A stretch of 64,000 nt of DNA from positions 1,860,001-1,924,000 of the forward strand of contig NC_089429.1 of assembly GCF_026210795.1 (NCBI RefSeq). The letters are read 5' to 3'. A model generated the notes under the pieces. It was not told where the DNA came from. It was given only the letters and a program-made list of their open reading frames with translations, and ran no database searches. Shown here piece after piece: positions 1-11,833 of this stretch (the first letter of the stretch is position 1; each line of letters begins with the position of its first letter). The position numbers were made by a program, and so were the translations under genes. This DNA is from Rhizophagus irregularis. Its lineage: Eukaryota > Glomeromycota > Glomeromycetes > Glomerales > Glomeraceae.

Positions 1-269
1 TCATTATCCAATAAAGGAAGGAACTGTATATATTTTGGTTATATTGCTACCTTTTTATGTATTTTGCTCGGGCCCTGCGCTAATAGTTACCCAATCATCT
101 ACGAAATGATCAACATTGATTAATAAAAAAACTTGTGGCGTAAAATGTAATCGATCGACAAATAATTGTGTAACTGTGTACGAAAAATGGATAAATTTAC
201 TCCCATTTTGAGTAAATTTTAAAAAACAAACTTTTTTCCTTTCCCTCTTTTTTTCTTTCTTCATTAAAT

Positions 270-1913
270 ATGGCATGTTCAAAAATATGTTCAGGAAATT
301 TAGTTGAATTAGCGGAAGAAATTATTCAATATTTGAGAGACGATATATCGTCATTATATTCATGTATTTTAGTTAATAGATTATGGTGTCGTATAGCAAT
401 TCCATTATTATGGGAAGATCCATTTTCGGTTCCTACACAAAAATTTGATTTTATTAAAATTTTATTACGTAGTTTAAATGATGAAGATAAAACAAGATTA
501 ATTGTAAAATATGGATTTAATAATAATGAATTTTCCCCTAAAACATTATTTAATTACCCTGGTTTTATTAAACGTTTAAATACACAAAACATTAGATTTT
601 GTATTGAAAATTGGGTTCCAAATTTAACAAATAATTTTGCAAATTCAGCAAATTTATTTTATTGGTTATTATTTAAAACTTTTATTAAAAATGAAATAAA
701 TTTAAATTCTTTTGAAATAGTAATGCTCATAAGTAGAGATCATAAATATTTTAATGAAGTATTTGATTTAATATTAAAAAATCCGAAATTTATTTATAAT
801 ATTAAAAATTTAATACTTCATCTTAACTTACTTCCAGGTGTAATGAATATCGTTCCTTTTTTAAATTTTTTAATTTCTAATTGTAATTCAATTTCAACAA
901 TTTATTTTAAAATTAATAGATGTTTTATTTCATCAATTGAAAAATATTTATCAGAAATTATTCTTTCACAAAAAAATCTTTTAAAAATTTCATTTGAATA
1001 TAAAACTCTTACTTTATATGATTCATTATTATTAACATTGAAAAATCAAAATTGTTCAAACACTTTAAATACAATTATATTTTATTGTATTGATTTTGAA
1101 AATATAATTGATAATTTAAAAGTAATTAATAATTTGAATGTTTTAGATACAATTCATATTCTTTATTGTCATTCTTTAAATTCTAATTTCATTCAACAAA
1201 TAATTAGTATTACCAAGTCATTTAAATTGAAATCTTTATTTATGAGTAAAATATTACAAATAGATTCATTACAATTATTATTACAAAAATTTGGTAATTA
1301 TTTAGAAAATTTTGGATTTGAATTTGGAGATGATGAATATAGTGAACCAAAACGTCAATTACTTGAATTGGTCGTAAAATATTGTACAAAAATTAAATAT
1401 TTTGATTTGGCAGGACCTGATGATAATAATATTAATCCAACATTTAATTTAATTAAGAATAATATGCAAAATCTTAATCATCTTTTTATAGAATTTGATC
1501 TTGAATTTGATGATTATAATTTAAGTGATGATGTTATTAAAATTAGTTCAATTATATTACAAAATTTAGGTCAAATCCTTCCTTCTAGATTAGAATATTT
1601 ATGTTTGGAACTTAGTTTTAATATGAATGATTTGGAAATATTTTTAAATAATTCTCAGAATACTTTTATTAAAAAATTATTAATTAAAAATATAGTACAA
1701 GATGGAAATGATAATCATATTTTATCTTTTATAAAAGATTTTATAAAGAAAAAGAATATGGTTAAATATTTGGCTTTTTCAGAATTTTTGGATGATAATT
1801 ATAATGATTTGTTTTCTTTAAAAGATGAAGTAAATGAATTTAAATCATATAATATAGAAGTTCAAAAGTATAGTGATTTATATATTCGTACTTATGATTT
1901 TGTAAATAATTAA
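270..1913 (+). CDS. F-box/LRR-like protein, divergent paralogue
   Basis: Single-exon gene of 547 aa starting MACSKICSGN, the N-terminus shared by the whole F-box family in this window. Residues about 10-52 form the F-box: hydrophobic helix LVELAEEIIQYL, then SCILVNRLWCRIAIPLLWEDPF. The rest is Leu/Ile/Asn-rich with irregular leucine-rich repeats, such as the NLGQILPSRLEYLCLEL block near residue 435. Family knowledge: the F-box binds Skp1 in an SCF ubiquitin ligase and the repeats pick the substrate; the substrate is unknown here. It is the most divergent member (VPTQKFDFIKILLRSLNDEDK where the others have KNYHFIEIYLHYLNDDDK). The promoter module of the paralogues is not recognisable in the 269 nt upstream. 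The start is set by paralogue alignment. Confidence 0.93.
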   Translation: MACSKICSGNLVELAEEIIQYLRDDISSLYSCILVNRLWCRIAIPLLWEDPFSVPTQKFDFIKILLRSLNDEDKTRLIVKYGFNNNEFSPKTLFNYPGFIKRLNTQNIRFCIENWVPNLTNNFANSANLFYWLLFKTFIKNEINLNSFEIVMLISRDHKYFNEVFDLILKNPKFIYNIKNLILHLNLLPGVMNIVPFLNFLISNCNSISTIYFKINRCFISSIEKYLSEIILSQKNLLKISFEYKTLTLYDSLLLTLKNQNCSNTLNTIIFYCIDFENIIDNLKVINNLNVLDTIHILYCHSLNSNFIQQIISITKSFKLKSLFMSKILQIDSLQLLLQKFGNYLENFGFEFGDDEYSEPKRQLLELVVKYCTKIKYFDLAGPDDNNINPTFNLIKNNMQNLNHLFIEFDLEFDDYNLSDDVIKISSIILQNLGQILPSRLEYLCLELSFNMNDLEIFLNNSQNTFIKKLLIKNIVQDGNDNHILSFIKDFIKKKNMVKYLAFSEFLDDNYNDLFSLKDEVNEFKSYNIEVQKYSDLYIRTYDFVNN

Positions 1914-2879
1914 TGGGTAACGATTCTGAAGGTATATATGATATATATTAATACAATTCTGATATAAATAAAAAAGGTATATATAAGTTTTATATGATAA
2001 ATAAAAAAAGGCATATTTTATATGATATTTTAACATGACACAATGATTGTAAACTTTATATTCGTGTATTTCTTTCGTTTAACAATTCCGTTATTTAAAA
2101 TGTTCGTTACAGAACGTATTTTGTAAATTTGGACATAAAAGAATCTTAGGGAGAAAATCTATCAATAGCTAATAATTATATACAGGACGTTGATACCCTA
2201 ACTTTTATTCTATATTATTAATAATCTGGTTAAACTGATACCATTAATGTAATAATAATATTTCGCATTATAGTACCTAATGCTGCAGCTAGAGTAATTA
2301 GGCCTTACTAATTTCAACCCATAATTCACCACCACAACTATAAGTTTTATATATACTGTAGTTGTAATTTTGCAACTATTTAAAAAACAGTTGAGATGCC
2401 ATCCTTAGCTGAAAGCATATACTTTGCTTATATTTTCCTAAGTTTTTCAAATTTGTTTATTTTGCAATATTTGTAGCATAAAAAATAATAATAGTATTAA
2501 TTAAACCTTTTATTTGGTTATTTTTGAGGGTGCTAAGCAATTTTAATTAGTGCACCTTCTTTGATTTAGGCCATAGTTTTTATGAAATCACATACTATCT
2601 TGTTGAGCACCAGCGGTGCATTTTAGTGAAGTCATTTCAAATAATTTATTATAATATGTACAGTAATAATATTAAAACTAGTATCATAAAAGCAATATAT
2701 AATAACCATAACCATTAATCCCAAATTAATCCAATTCAATCTCACTGAGTATTCTAAAAATGTATTTGTACAAATTGTAAAAATCCTGATATTGTTATAG
2801 TTTTAATATTTCTATTTAGTAAATATTAAAAATTGTCTGTAATATTTATGTGTATACTCCTAACATGATACAAATATAG
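1914..2879. other. Gene-free AT-rich intergenic stretch
   Basis: No open frame with family resemblance on either strand. It holds the 3' flank of the F-box gene, including short imperfect repeats of a tataaataaaaaaggtata-type sequence just after the stop, and a small hairpin GCACCAGCGGTGC near 2608. Nothing else is recognisable. Confidence 0.6.
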
Positions 2880-3240
2880 TTAAAAATGCAATGAGTAGTT
2901 AATTGCCATGTAAATATTATCCAATTTTATGATCTCAAAAATGGAAAACAAATATTTATTGGTTATGGAGTATGCTGGTTGTGAATCATTACAATTGTGT
3001 ATTGATTTTTTAATTTGATTAAATCAAGCAATAAATTAAATATACAGTATATTCATTTTAGCATACATAAATGTACTTGTACATCAAAATAGAATAAAGT
3101 TTGCAGACTTTGATTTATCAAAAAAATAATCAATGCATCACATAATCCAGCAGATATCCTTGGTGTAATTCCTATATTGACCAAAATATTTAATAATATT
3201 AGAAATAAGTATAAAAAATTTGCATTATTCATTTTTATTT
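2880..3240 (+). pseudogene. Protein kinase relic (mid kinase domain)
   Basis: Decayed fragment of the local kinase family. About 2911-2938 reads NIIQFYDLK. After a +1 shift it reads MENKYLLVMEYAGCESLQLC (from 2941), the hinge region of kinase subdomain V. After a stop and a gap comes KFADFDLSKK near 3100, corresponding to subdomain VII with DFD in place of DFG, followed by a shifted activation-loop remnant (NASHNPADILGVIP). Stops and at least two frame changes exclude function. The relic ends where a MITE begins at 3268. Kinase identity is moderately secure from the order and spacing of these blocks. Confidence 0.65.
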
Positions 3241-3267
3241 ATGTATTAGAAATGGGTTTATATACTT

Positions 3268-3803
3268 ATATGGTGCCAGAAGTCTATACTTGTCAATAAA
3301 AATGTAATACTTAAAATCTTTCAACTCCTTAAAAAAAATACAATTTAGAAAAAATAAACTGGCAACTTTATTCTTTGAGGTAAGCTCTATCAAATTACCA
3401 GTCAGATTTTTAAAAGAAGATCTACGTAAAAAGTTATAAGCATGATTTTCATATGATCAGACCAAATTTGAAACAAAATATGTTGGCCAGAACTTATGAT
3501 AATTTGGGTCGAATTCATGTATTGTGATAATGCCAGCCCGAATTATCATAATATGAATCAAATGTAATTTTTTTTAAAAAAAATTTTTTATCAATGTATG
3601 ACTCTTATGAAATGGTAGTTGCGATTTTTTATCCACTTTTTTTTATGTTTTATCTTGTTTGTAATAAAAAATTTTCAAAACTGCATTATATTAGTACTTA
3701 ACACAAGAAATCCAGTTTTTATTGGCGGAATTCCAGATCACATGTTATAGAATCAGCTCAAACAAATCACGTGATTATCGAATATAGACTTCCGGCACCA
3801 TAT
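3268..3803. mobile_element. MITE-like element with ~25-bp terminal inverted repeats
   Basis: The left end reads ATATGGTGCCAGAAGTCTAT. The reverse complement of the right end reads ATATGGTGCCGGAAGTCTAT, and similarity continues a few bases inward. The element is about 536 bp, has no coding capacity and holds an internal inverted repeat around AATTTGGGTCGAATTCATG / CCCGAATTATCATA. No clear target-site duplication is visible, so the superfamily is unassigned. It interrupts or abuts a kinase relic. Confidence 0.65.
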
Positions 3804-3824
3804 TTGATAATTTATAAAAAAAAA

Positions 3825-4022
3825 TGATTTATTCAAATTACAAACTTAGAAATTTGTAAAATATTTACTACTCTAGTTTTAGTGTTTAAATAATTCTAAG
3901 AAGAGACATATTTAATATTTGGATAAAATATAAAAAAAAAAAGAATTATTTAAATTACAAACTAAGAATCTTTAAAACATTTCACTACTCTAGCCTTAGT
4001 GTTTAAATAGATCTAAAAAGAA
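3825..4022 (-). repeat. Two tandem copies of a kinase 3'-flank sequence
   Basis: Two imperfect ~85-bp copies (about 3825-3905 and 3940-4022), each holding attacaaactaagaat, ctactctag and ttagtgtttaaata in the same order. A third copy lies at about 50080-50130, downstream of the other kinase gene. All lie 3' of minus-strand kinase genes, so this is probably a conserved 3' UTR or downstream region duplicated with the genes. It could hold transcript 3'-end signals (inference). Confidence 0.6.
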
Positions 4023-4184
4023 TAAAATGAGGAACAATTTTTGTTAAATGTATGGTATCAAATATTACTATATCTTTTTTAAAACACAAATAATTATGTT
4101 AATTTTCATTTGTTTTAATATCTAAATATTAAATAAATAAAATTAATTAATTTATTTTATAATATACCATATATTATATACACT

Positions 4185-5384
4185 TTACATACCTAATTTC
4201 TTCAAATTAAACATGCATTCATTCAAATCTCCGCTTACTAGCATTTCACTCACTTGTACACTAGTTTGTGAATTTTTACTTTCAAGAATTTCATTCAATT
4301 GTTCACTAGTAAAATCAAGTAAGCGACTTGTATAAAAAGCCTGTGAGTGAGATTCAGTAGCAAGATTGTTATGCCCAATTGGTGCATTTATAAATTCCAT
4401 AATATTGCATTTTAATTCTTCATTAATTTCTTCAATTTTCTTACCATAAGGAGGAAAAATCCATTCATAAATAATTTTTAAAACTTCCTTAGAAGATGGC
4501 CTTTTTAATGGATCTTTATCCCAACATTTTTTCATCAAATCTACATAGCATTGTGGAGTATTTTCAATAATTTCAGGACGTTTACCTTCACAAATACTTA
4601 AACTAAGTTGAATATCATGTGCTCTATTATTATATGGTGGTATTCCAGATGTAAATTCCCACATAATCATAGAAAAACTGTATATATCACTAGCTGGAGT
4701 ATAAGATTTACCTCTTAAAACTTCAGGTGCCATAAATGGTACAACACCATAAATATCATATTTTTTCAAAAATGATTTTACAGGTTTACATAATCCTAAA
4801 TCACTAATATAAATTTTACTCTCATTATGATTTAAAATATTGCCATCATGAAGATCACAATGAATAAGATTTTGTTTATGTATATTATCAAGTCCAGAAA
4901 TAATTTCATACAACATGTATAATTTTTGATCCCAATCACTTTCAATTATTCTTGTTAAGTTTTCTCTTAAATTACCTTTGTTTGCATAATCCATTACTGC
5001 CATATATTTCAAAGTATCTGGATTTTTTGTAAATCCATAAAAATAGATAATTTCAAATGAATTTAAACAACTTTCATGATATTTCCACTATAAAAAATAA
5101 TAAACATATTAATATAAGTAAATTATAATTTAAATTAAAAAAATAAATAATATAAATATCATACTTCATTTAAAAATTCATTTAAATTTTCATTTAAAGT
5201 ATTATGGCATTTGAGAATTACATCTTTATTATCTCCATCATTCATCAACCATGTAGCTTTATATATAGTACCAAACCCTCCTTCATTAAGATATTCAACA
5301 TTTTTAAATTTATTATAAGGAATCCATCTTAACATTTTTTCATGAATAAATTTATCTATGATTTTATTTCCACTTTTTCCAAAT
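4185..5384 (-). CDS. Protein kinase domain, last two large exons of a multi-exon kinase gene
   Basis: Two exons: 5165-5384 and 4185-5087, joined by a 77-nt GT..AG intron (5088-5164). The upstream exon encodes FGKSGNKIIDKFI, then IPYNKFKNVEYLNEGGFGTI (Gly-rich loop) and VILKCHN (ATP lysine). The downstream exon begins WKYHESCLNSFEIIYFYGF and carries HCDLHDGN (catalytic loop with Arg replaced by Cys), DLG, APE (MAPEVLRG), SDIYSFSMIMWE and the CW..DP..RP subdomain XI signature, then a C-terminal tail with FYTSRLLDF. Ser/Thr kinase-like; Asp and Asn of the catalytic loop are kept, so it may be active. The stop follows TTAG|GTATGT, which could be another donor, so a longer tail is possible. The exon at 5384 starts with a single base completing a codon, so more exons lie upstream. 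Confidence 0.9.
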
Positions 5385-5439
5385 CTATAATTTAAAAAAT
5401 TAAAATTATATTAAAGTTTATAATAAAATTTACACTGAA

Positions 5440-8283
5440 ATTTAAGATTAAAATTAACACTTACTCTAAAATTTAAATAGGAATTTAAGATAATATATGT
5501 CTTAGTTTTTTGTATAAATATTTATAATAATACATAACCTACCAACTAAAGTAATAGAAATTTTAAAATAAAAGAATACAGTTAACAAATAAATATTATT
5601 AAAATATATAACAATAGAAATAACAAATAACTTACAAGCTTTATTATTAAATAATTTTTTAAATAAAGAATTTAGTTAGTTTAAATTATGTGTATATATT
5701 ATAACAATAAATAATAATAGAATTAAATAAATAACTTATAACTTACGATCTATTAAATAAATAATTTAGTTAGTTTAAATTATATGTAAATATTATAACA
5801 ATAAGTAATAATAGAAATGAATAAATAACTTACTAACTAAAAGAAATTACAAAATAATTTTTTAAATAAAGAATTTAGTTTATATGTAAATATTATAATA
5901 ATAAGTACTGATAATAGAATTAAATAAATAACTTACTCTCTATATTATTTAAATAATTATTTAAATAAAGAATTTAGTTTAACTTATACGTAAAAATCTT
6001 AACAATAAGTAATAATAAAATTAAATAACCTACCAACTAAAGAAATTACAAAAATAATTTTATAAATAAAGAATTTAGTTAGTTTAAATTATATGCAAAT
6101 ATTATTGTAACAATAAGTAATAATAGAATTAATTAATAACTTACACCCTATATTATTTAAATAATTTTTTAAATAAAGAATTTAGTTAATTTAAATTATA
6201 TGCAAATATTCAGTTATAACAAAGTAATAGTAATAAATAACTTACACCCTATATTATTTAATTTAAATAATTTAAATAAAGAATTTAGTTAATTTAAATT
6301 ATATGCAAATATTATAACAATAAGTAAATATAGAATTAAATAAATAACTTATAACTTACGATCTATTAATAAATAAAGAATTTAGTTAGTTTACATTATA
6401 TGTAAATATTATAAAATAGAATTAAATAAATAACTTACCAACTAAAAGAAATTACAAAATAATTTTTTAAATAAAGAATATATTTATTTAGTTAGGTTAA
6501 ATTATATGTAAATATTATAATAATAAGTAATAATAGAATTAAATAAATAACTTATAGCTTACGATCTATTAAATAAAGAATTTAGTTAGTTTAAATTATA
6601 TGCAAATATTATAACAATAAGTAATAATAGAATTAAATAAATAACTTATAACTTACGATCTATTAAATAAGAATTTAATTAGTTTAAATTATATGTAAAT
6701 ATTATAAAAATAAGTAATAATAGAATCAAATAAATAACTTACACCCTATATTATTTAAATAATTTTTTAAATAAAGGAATTTAATTAGTTTAAATTATAT
6801 GCAAATATTATAACAATAAGTAATAATAAAATTAAATAAATAACTTATAACTTACGATCTATTAAATAAAGAATTAAATTAGTTTAAATTATATGTAAAT
6901 ATTATAAAAATAAGTTAAATAAATAACTTATAACTTACGATCTATTAAATAAAGTATTTAGTTAGTTTAAATCATATATTATAACAATAAGTAATAATAG
7001 AATTAAATAAATAACTTACTCTCTATATTATTATTTAAATAATTTTTAAATAAAGAATTTAATTAGTTTAAATTATATGTAAATATTATAACAACAAGTA
7101 ATAATAGAATTAAATAAATAACTTACCAACTAAAAGAAATTACATTAAATAAAGAATTTAATTAGTTTAAATTATATGTTAATATTATAACAACAAGTAA
7201 TAATACTAGTATTAAATAAATAACTTATAACTTACGATCTATTAAATAAAGAAATTAGATAGTTTAAATTATATGTAAATATTATAACAATAAGTAATAA
7301 TAGAATTAAATAAATAACTTATAACTTACGATCTATTAAATAAGAATTTAGTTAGTTTAAATTATATGTAAATGTTATAACAATAAGCAATTGAATTAAA
7401 TAAATAACTTACTCTCTATATTATTTAAATAAATAAAGAAATTAGTTAGTTTAAATTATATATAAATATTATAACAATAAGTTATAATAGAATTAAATAA
7501 ATAACTTACTCTCTATATTAGTATTTAATGATTTTTAAATAAAGAATTTAGTTTAAATTAAATATTATAATAATAAGTAATAATAGAATTAAATAAATAA
7601 CTTACTTTCTATATTATTTAAATAATTTTTTAAATAAATAATTTAGTTAGATTAAATTATATTTAAATAGCAATAAGTAATGATAGAATTAAATAAATAA
7701 CTTATAACTTACGATCTATTAAACAAAGAATTAAGTTAGTTTAAATCATATACAAATATTATAACAATAAGTAATAATAGAATTAAATAAATAACTTACC
7801 AACTAAAAGAAATTACAAAATAATTTTTTAAATAAAGAATTTAGTTAGCTTAAATATAGAAATATAGACGTCATATAACTTACACCCTGTAGTATTATTA
7901 ATTTTTAATCAGTTAGGTATAAATATAATAGGAAAGTATTTACTATAAATTAATATATCACTTACAATCTATTTAAATTAAAAATATAATTAGTTAAATT
8001 ATATTAAAATATTAGATGTCAATAAATAAATATATTAAATATAATAATATCCTTAAGTATTATAACTTACCAGCTGTAATATAATTAATTATTTATTTAA
8101 ACAAAGTATTTAGTTATTTGAGTAAAATAAACAAAGTAAAAAACTAAAAATTTAAATAACTGATAACTTACAAACTATAGTATTAATAATCATTAAATAA
8201 ATTATTTAGTTATATATATAATATAGTTAGTTTGTATTTGTACATTATGCAAGTATTTTAATATTTTTGCTTGTTTAATATAC
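5440..8283 (-). repeat. Tandem array of ~29 intron-like units separated by 3-nt candidate microexons
   Basis: Units of 79-124 nt, AT-rich and mutually similar. Read on the minus strand, each unit begins GTAAG (one GTAGG) and ends in AG, and units are separated by exactly three bases. The 28 triplets end at 8174, 8073, 7968, 7886, 7802, 7715, 7608, 7512, 7415, 7332, 7238, 7129, 7022, 6941, 6858, 6745, 6659, 6565, 6441, 6362, 6248, 6147, 6036, 5939, 5836, 5749, 5638 and 5545; a 1-nt gap follows at 5465. Triplets vary (ATC nine times, TTG five, AGA and GGT four each, six singletons) while the flanking AG and GTAAG/GTAGG do not. Exon 8284-8331 ends in phase 1; 28 triplets plus one base restore frame into 5384, with no stop in the 29 joined codons. 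Splicing of every unit is a prediction. Confidence 0.8.
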
Positions 8284-8445
8284 CTGTACTCCTTTCCTTA
8301 AATCCTCCAGTATCATTTCCTTCAAACTCTACTATATTGCAAAATTGTTTAAAATTTTTATGGGATAATTCTAATTTTATATTATATATTTATGCTGTAT
8401 TATTACCTTTACTAATACATTGACCCATTACTATATCAAATTCTT
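8284..8445 (-). CDS. Two predicted upstream exons of the kinase gene
   Basis: Minus-strand exons 8406-8445 and 8284-8331 with an intron of 74 nt (8332-8405). The first reads EEFDIVMGQCISK between GATTAG and GTAATA. The second reads VEFEGNDTGGFKERST between a TATAG acceptor and ACAG|GTATAT. Only one frame of each exon is open, and these frames are compatible through phase-1 junctions. A possible earlier exon ends at 8506 (ACTAATAAG|GTATTT), giving an intron of 60 nt (8446-8505), but its reading back to about 8613 (hydrophobic, IFICTNK at the end) is weak and no start codon is certain. The zinc ribbon seen in the sister kinase was not found. Function is inferred from position 5' of the kinase domain. 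Confidence 0.55.
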
Positions 8446-8613
8446 CCTAATCAAAAAGATAAAGTAAATATCTTTTTTTCTTTTTTTATTATTTATATTA
8501 AATACCTTATTAGTACAGATAAATATGGTAACAATATTTATGCAAATACAATATGCTGACAAGTATTGCATGTATGACAAAACAAATTTTGCATGTCCGG
8601 AAATGCATGTCAA

Positions 8614-11487
8614 TCATCTTGTTGTTACATAGTAGTAAAAATCACAAAATAGAGAAAGTTTTCTCAATACATATTATATAAATTTTTTAAGTCATTAAGA
8701 TTATGTTTGGCTACTAAGATTACTTAGAAGACAAAGAACAGCAAAGGTAGTTCTAATTATTATCACTTTTGATTTTTAATCAAAAACCAACTTGAAAATG
8801 ATCGGCATATACTTAATTTTTTTTATTTTAATATTTTTAATATTTAATACTTATAAAACTATTATAAATCAAATAATTTAATGAAATTATATTTAAACAC
8901 GTAGATAATGTATTATTTTTTTTATCAAATATTTATATTAAAATTATTTACAATTAAGTATACACAAAATTTTTTTATTAAAATAAAACTAGAAAATAAG
9001 TTTATTAATTATAAAATATTTAACTTTGAAATTAAAAGTCATGTGAGGGTGAAAATTTTTGGGTGATATTGGGAACATCCACCCATATAATCAACTAGTA
9101 TTTATATATATTATTTTTTTTTTGTCAAATCGTGTAATGAGGAATAATGCTAAAGGTTGCAGATTCCAATAAGTAGTCATTTGATTTTTTTCCATCTGCC
9201 TATTTTGATTACTAATGCTAATTTTTTTCTTTTTTAAATTTGCTTTCTTCTTTTTTTTAGTATTGCTTGACTACTAATTTTTTTTTTAAAAAAAAGAGCA
9301 ATTCAAAAAATTATTTATTTTTTTTTTCTTTAGGTTCAGTTGGAGATCTTTGTATGTGCATGCTGTGTACTATGTAGATACAGGATTTTTACCTTTTTTT
9401 AATGATAATTGATTATTATCATTTTTTTTTTATTTTTAAAAAACTCTAAACAATAATAAAACAATTGAATTTTCTGTATACCATCAATTGATAATATTAG
9501 TAAAACTAATTAATTTGCAGATGATCAGGAATAATTAAACCAAAAATGATTAACAAATGACCCAACTATCACTATTCTGATCAAAAGTCTGGGAGTAAAC
9601 TCCATATTTATCCCATATTTTACCCAGATAATTCTAGTATTTAATCCCAGCAGATCAACCTATATTTTATCCCAGATTAATTCATTAAACTTCACTGGCA
9701 ATTATATCACCTATCTATTCGCACAATATTATTTAAAATAATTCAATTTAATATTCATATTTATAGGTCACTTCATTAGTATTAAAAGATTTATAAAAAT
9801 AATATGCAAAGAGTGAATTTATTCCTAACACAAGGGTAAATCACCCCCTAAAATTCAATTTTTTATTGGTTAATCACTAATAATTTTAAACTTTTTTTAT
9901 TTAAAAGACAAGAACATAATTTTTTTTATATAAAATGCTTATTTTATATAAAAAAGTAATGAAATTTATTTGTTACATACATTTATTGTTATGTTATAAA
10001 AAGTATTTATTTGAAAGTTTATTTACTAGTAACCAGTTTTTCAATTTTATTTATTTACTTTTAATGGAACTAGTAATAATACAAAAAAAATAGAAATCTA
10101 CAATAACAAATTTATATTGAAAGAATTAATAAAAAAAGTTGTATGAGATCATAGTTAAAGGATAAAATGTAACAAAAGCAACTGATGTTAAAGATAAAAT
10201 GGACAAAATCCACCAAAGAACAAAACAACTAGAAAATTGCAAAATAAAGAGACTTCAAGATATTAAATGCCATTATACCAATAATGTCATAAAATACCAA
10301 TATGAATATATTCGTTATGATTTTAATTTTGAAAATAACTGTCTTTTTAGGAATGATTAATAAGAGAGTTTCTTTAACAGGGTTGGTATTATTTGATGAA
10401 GGAGAAATAATGCCAAAATAAAAGATATCACAACTTTACAATGGTTTTTTACACCATTCAGTAAAAAATGTTAGTAAAGATAATATCTTATTTAGACATA
10501 GTAAATCAAGGAAACTTATTGATCTTTTTTTTTGGAATAGGTGATTATTATTTACACCTATTAATGAAGTACCTAGGTGAAAGAGTTCGCTAATAATGTT
10601 TGTTAGGTTTTAAACTGTAACCAATCCAATTTTTTTTAAAAAAAATAAATACTCTATGACTGAAAAAGGTTTTATGTTTCAAACATATAATTCGCTAAGC
10701 CATTAATAAATCCCATCTAACACTTAAATTTAATTGTTCAAACCATTCGATTATTTTTAGTTTATTTCTGGCAAAATTGTGACATTGGATTACTAATTTT
10801 GTTTTAATTAGAGAATTTATATTTTTTTTTGTATTTAGTTAAACTGGAAGTTTTACTTAATTTAGGCAGATATGATGAAAAAATTAAATGTGATTATATA
10901 ATTTTGGTTGAAAATTTGAATTTTATCGTATAAACACATGATCTAATTGGTCGCTTTTTCTATCATCTTTTTTTTAGTTTAACAATTTAATTAAATTGAA
11001 ACAATAAAAATAACACATCAATAAACAAATAGTTAGCATTACTTAACTTAGTAAAATCTTGCGAAGTAAAATTGTATTTTGATAAAAAAAAAAAATTTCT
11101 CGATCATGATGATCATTTTTATTAGTTAATGATGAAAAAAAACATACTTTAAACACCAAATCTTGCATAGATTAATAATATCCCGTAATTCTTAAAATGC
11201 TAGAAATATTATAAAGCTACTGTACAAGGGGTGGGACAATGAACTAACTGAATGAACAGAACGAACGTAATTAACGTTAACATTAACGTTAACAATAGAA
11301 TTTGTCTTCAAGTGGTTTCCTTTTTAGAAAGTCGGCCAACCATTTTTAGCTTTGATTGACTGGTTACACAATTTTTTACAAATCAAACTTTCCATGAAAG
11401 TACAACCATAATCAAATGATGTAATTATCCTTTATCACGAAAGTCTATCTATCATCTTGACACAAAAATGAAAAATACCATTGTACC
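8614..11487. other. Gene-free AT-rich stretch with many homopolymer runs
   Basis: No credible coding frame. It contains many T and A runs, a short stretch with repeated TTATCCCA words (about 9590-9680), and a GTTAACGTTAAC-type direct/inverted repeat near 11270-11292. I recognise no RNA gene. Confidence 0.5.
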
Positions 11488-11765
11488 ACACTTATCTATA
11501 TTTATACAAGTAATACAATTGTAAATCGAAGCAATTTTTTTTCTTTTCTATCTATATTTGTGCAAGAATACTATTTCTCACCCTTATTATGTTTACAAAA
11601 TCGGTTGAAAAATTGAAAAAGCTTATTACACGAGTAATACAATTGTATTACCCTTATTATGCTTATAAATCGATTGATAAATTTAGTTTTTTTTTTGCAA
11701 AAGCTTATCTTACATAAGTAATAAGTTTTATAAAGGTTATAAAAATCGATTGAAAACTTGGCGTT
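11488..11765. repeat. Three imperfect ~90-bp direct repeats
   Basis: Three degenerate copies share, in order, a word like aagtaatacaattgta, a pyrimidine run, cccttattatg, and aaatcgattgaaa / aaatcggttgaaa. They lie directly upstream of a kinase relic on the plus strand, so they may be duplicated promoter sequence of that dead gene (inference). Confidence 0.5.
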
Positions 11766-11833
11766 CTTTTTTCTTATTCTTTTTTTTTCTGCAAAAAAGT
11801 TTCATCTTTAATTTTAAGATAATAATCTTATAA

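Noticed and set aside
8431-8613. Stand-alone 60-aa ORF on the minus strand
   Set aside because: Its 3' half runs through a predicted intron of the kinase gene; only the segment before 8506 might be exonic.
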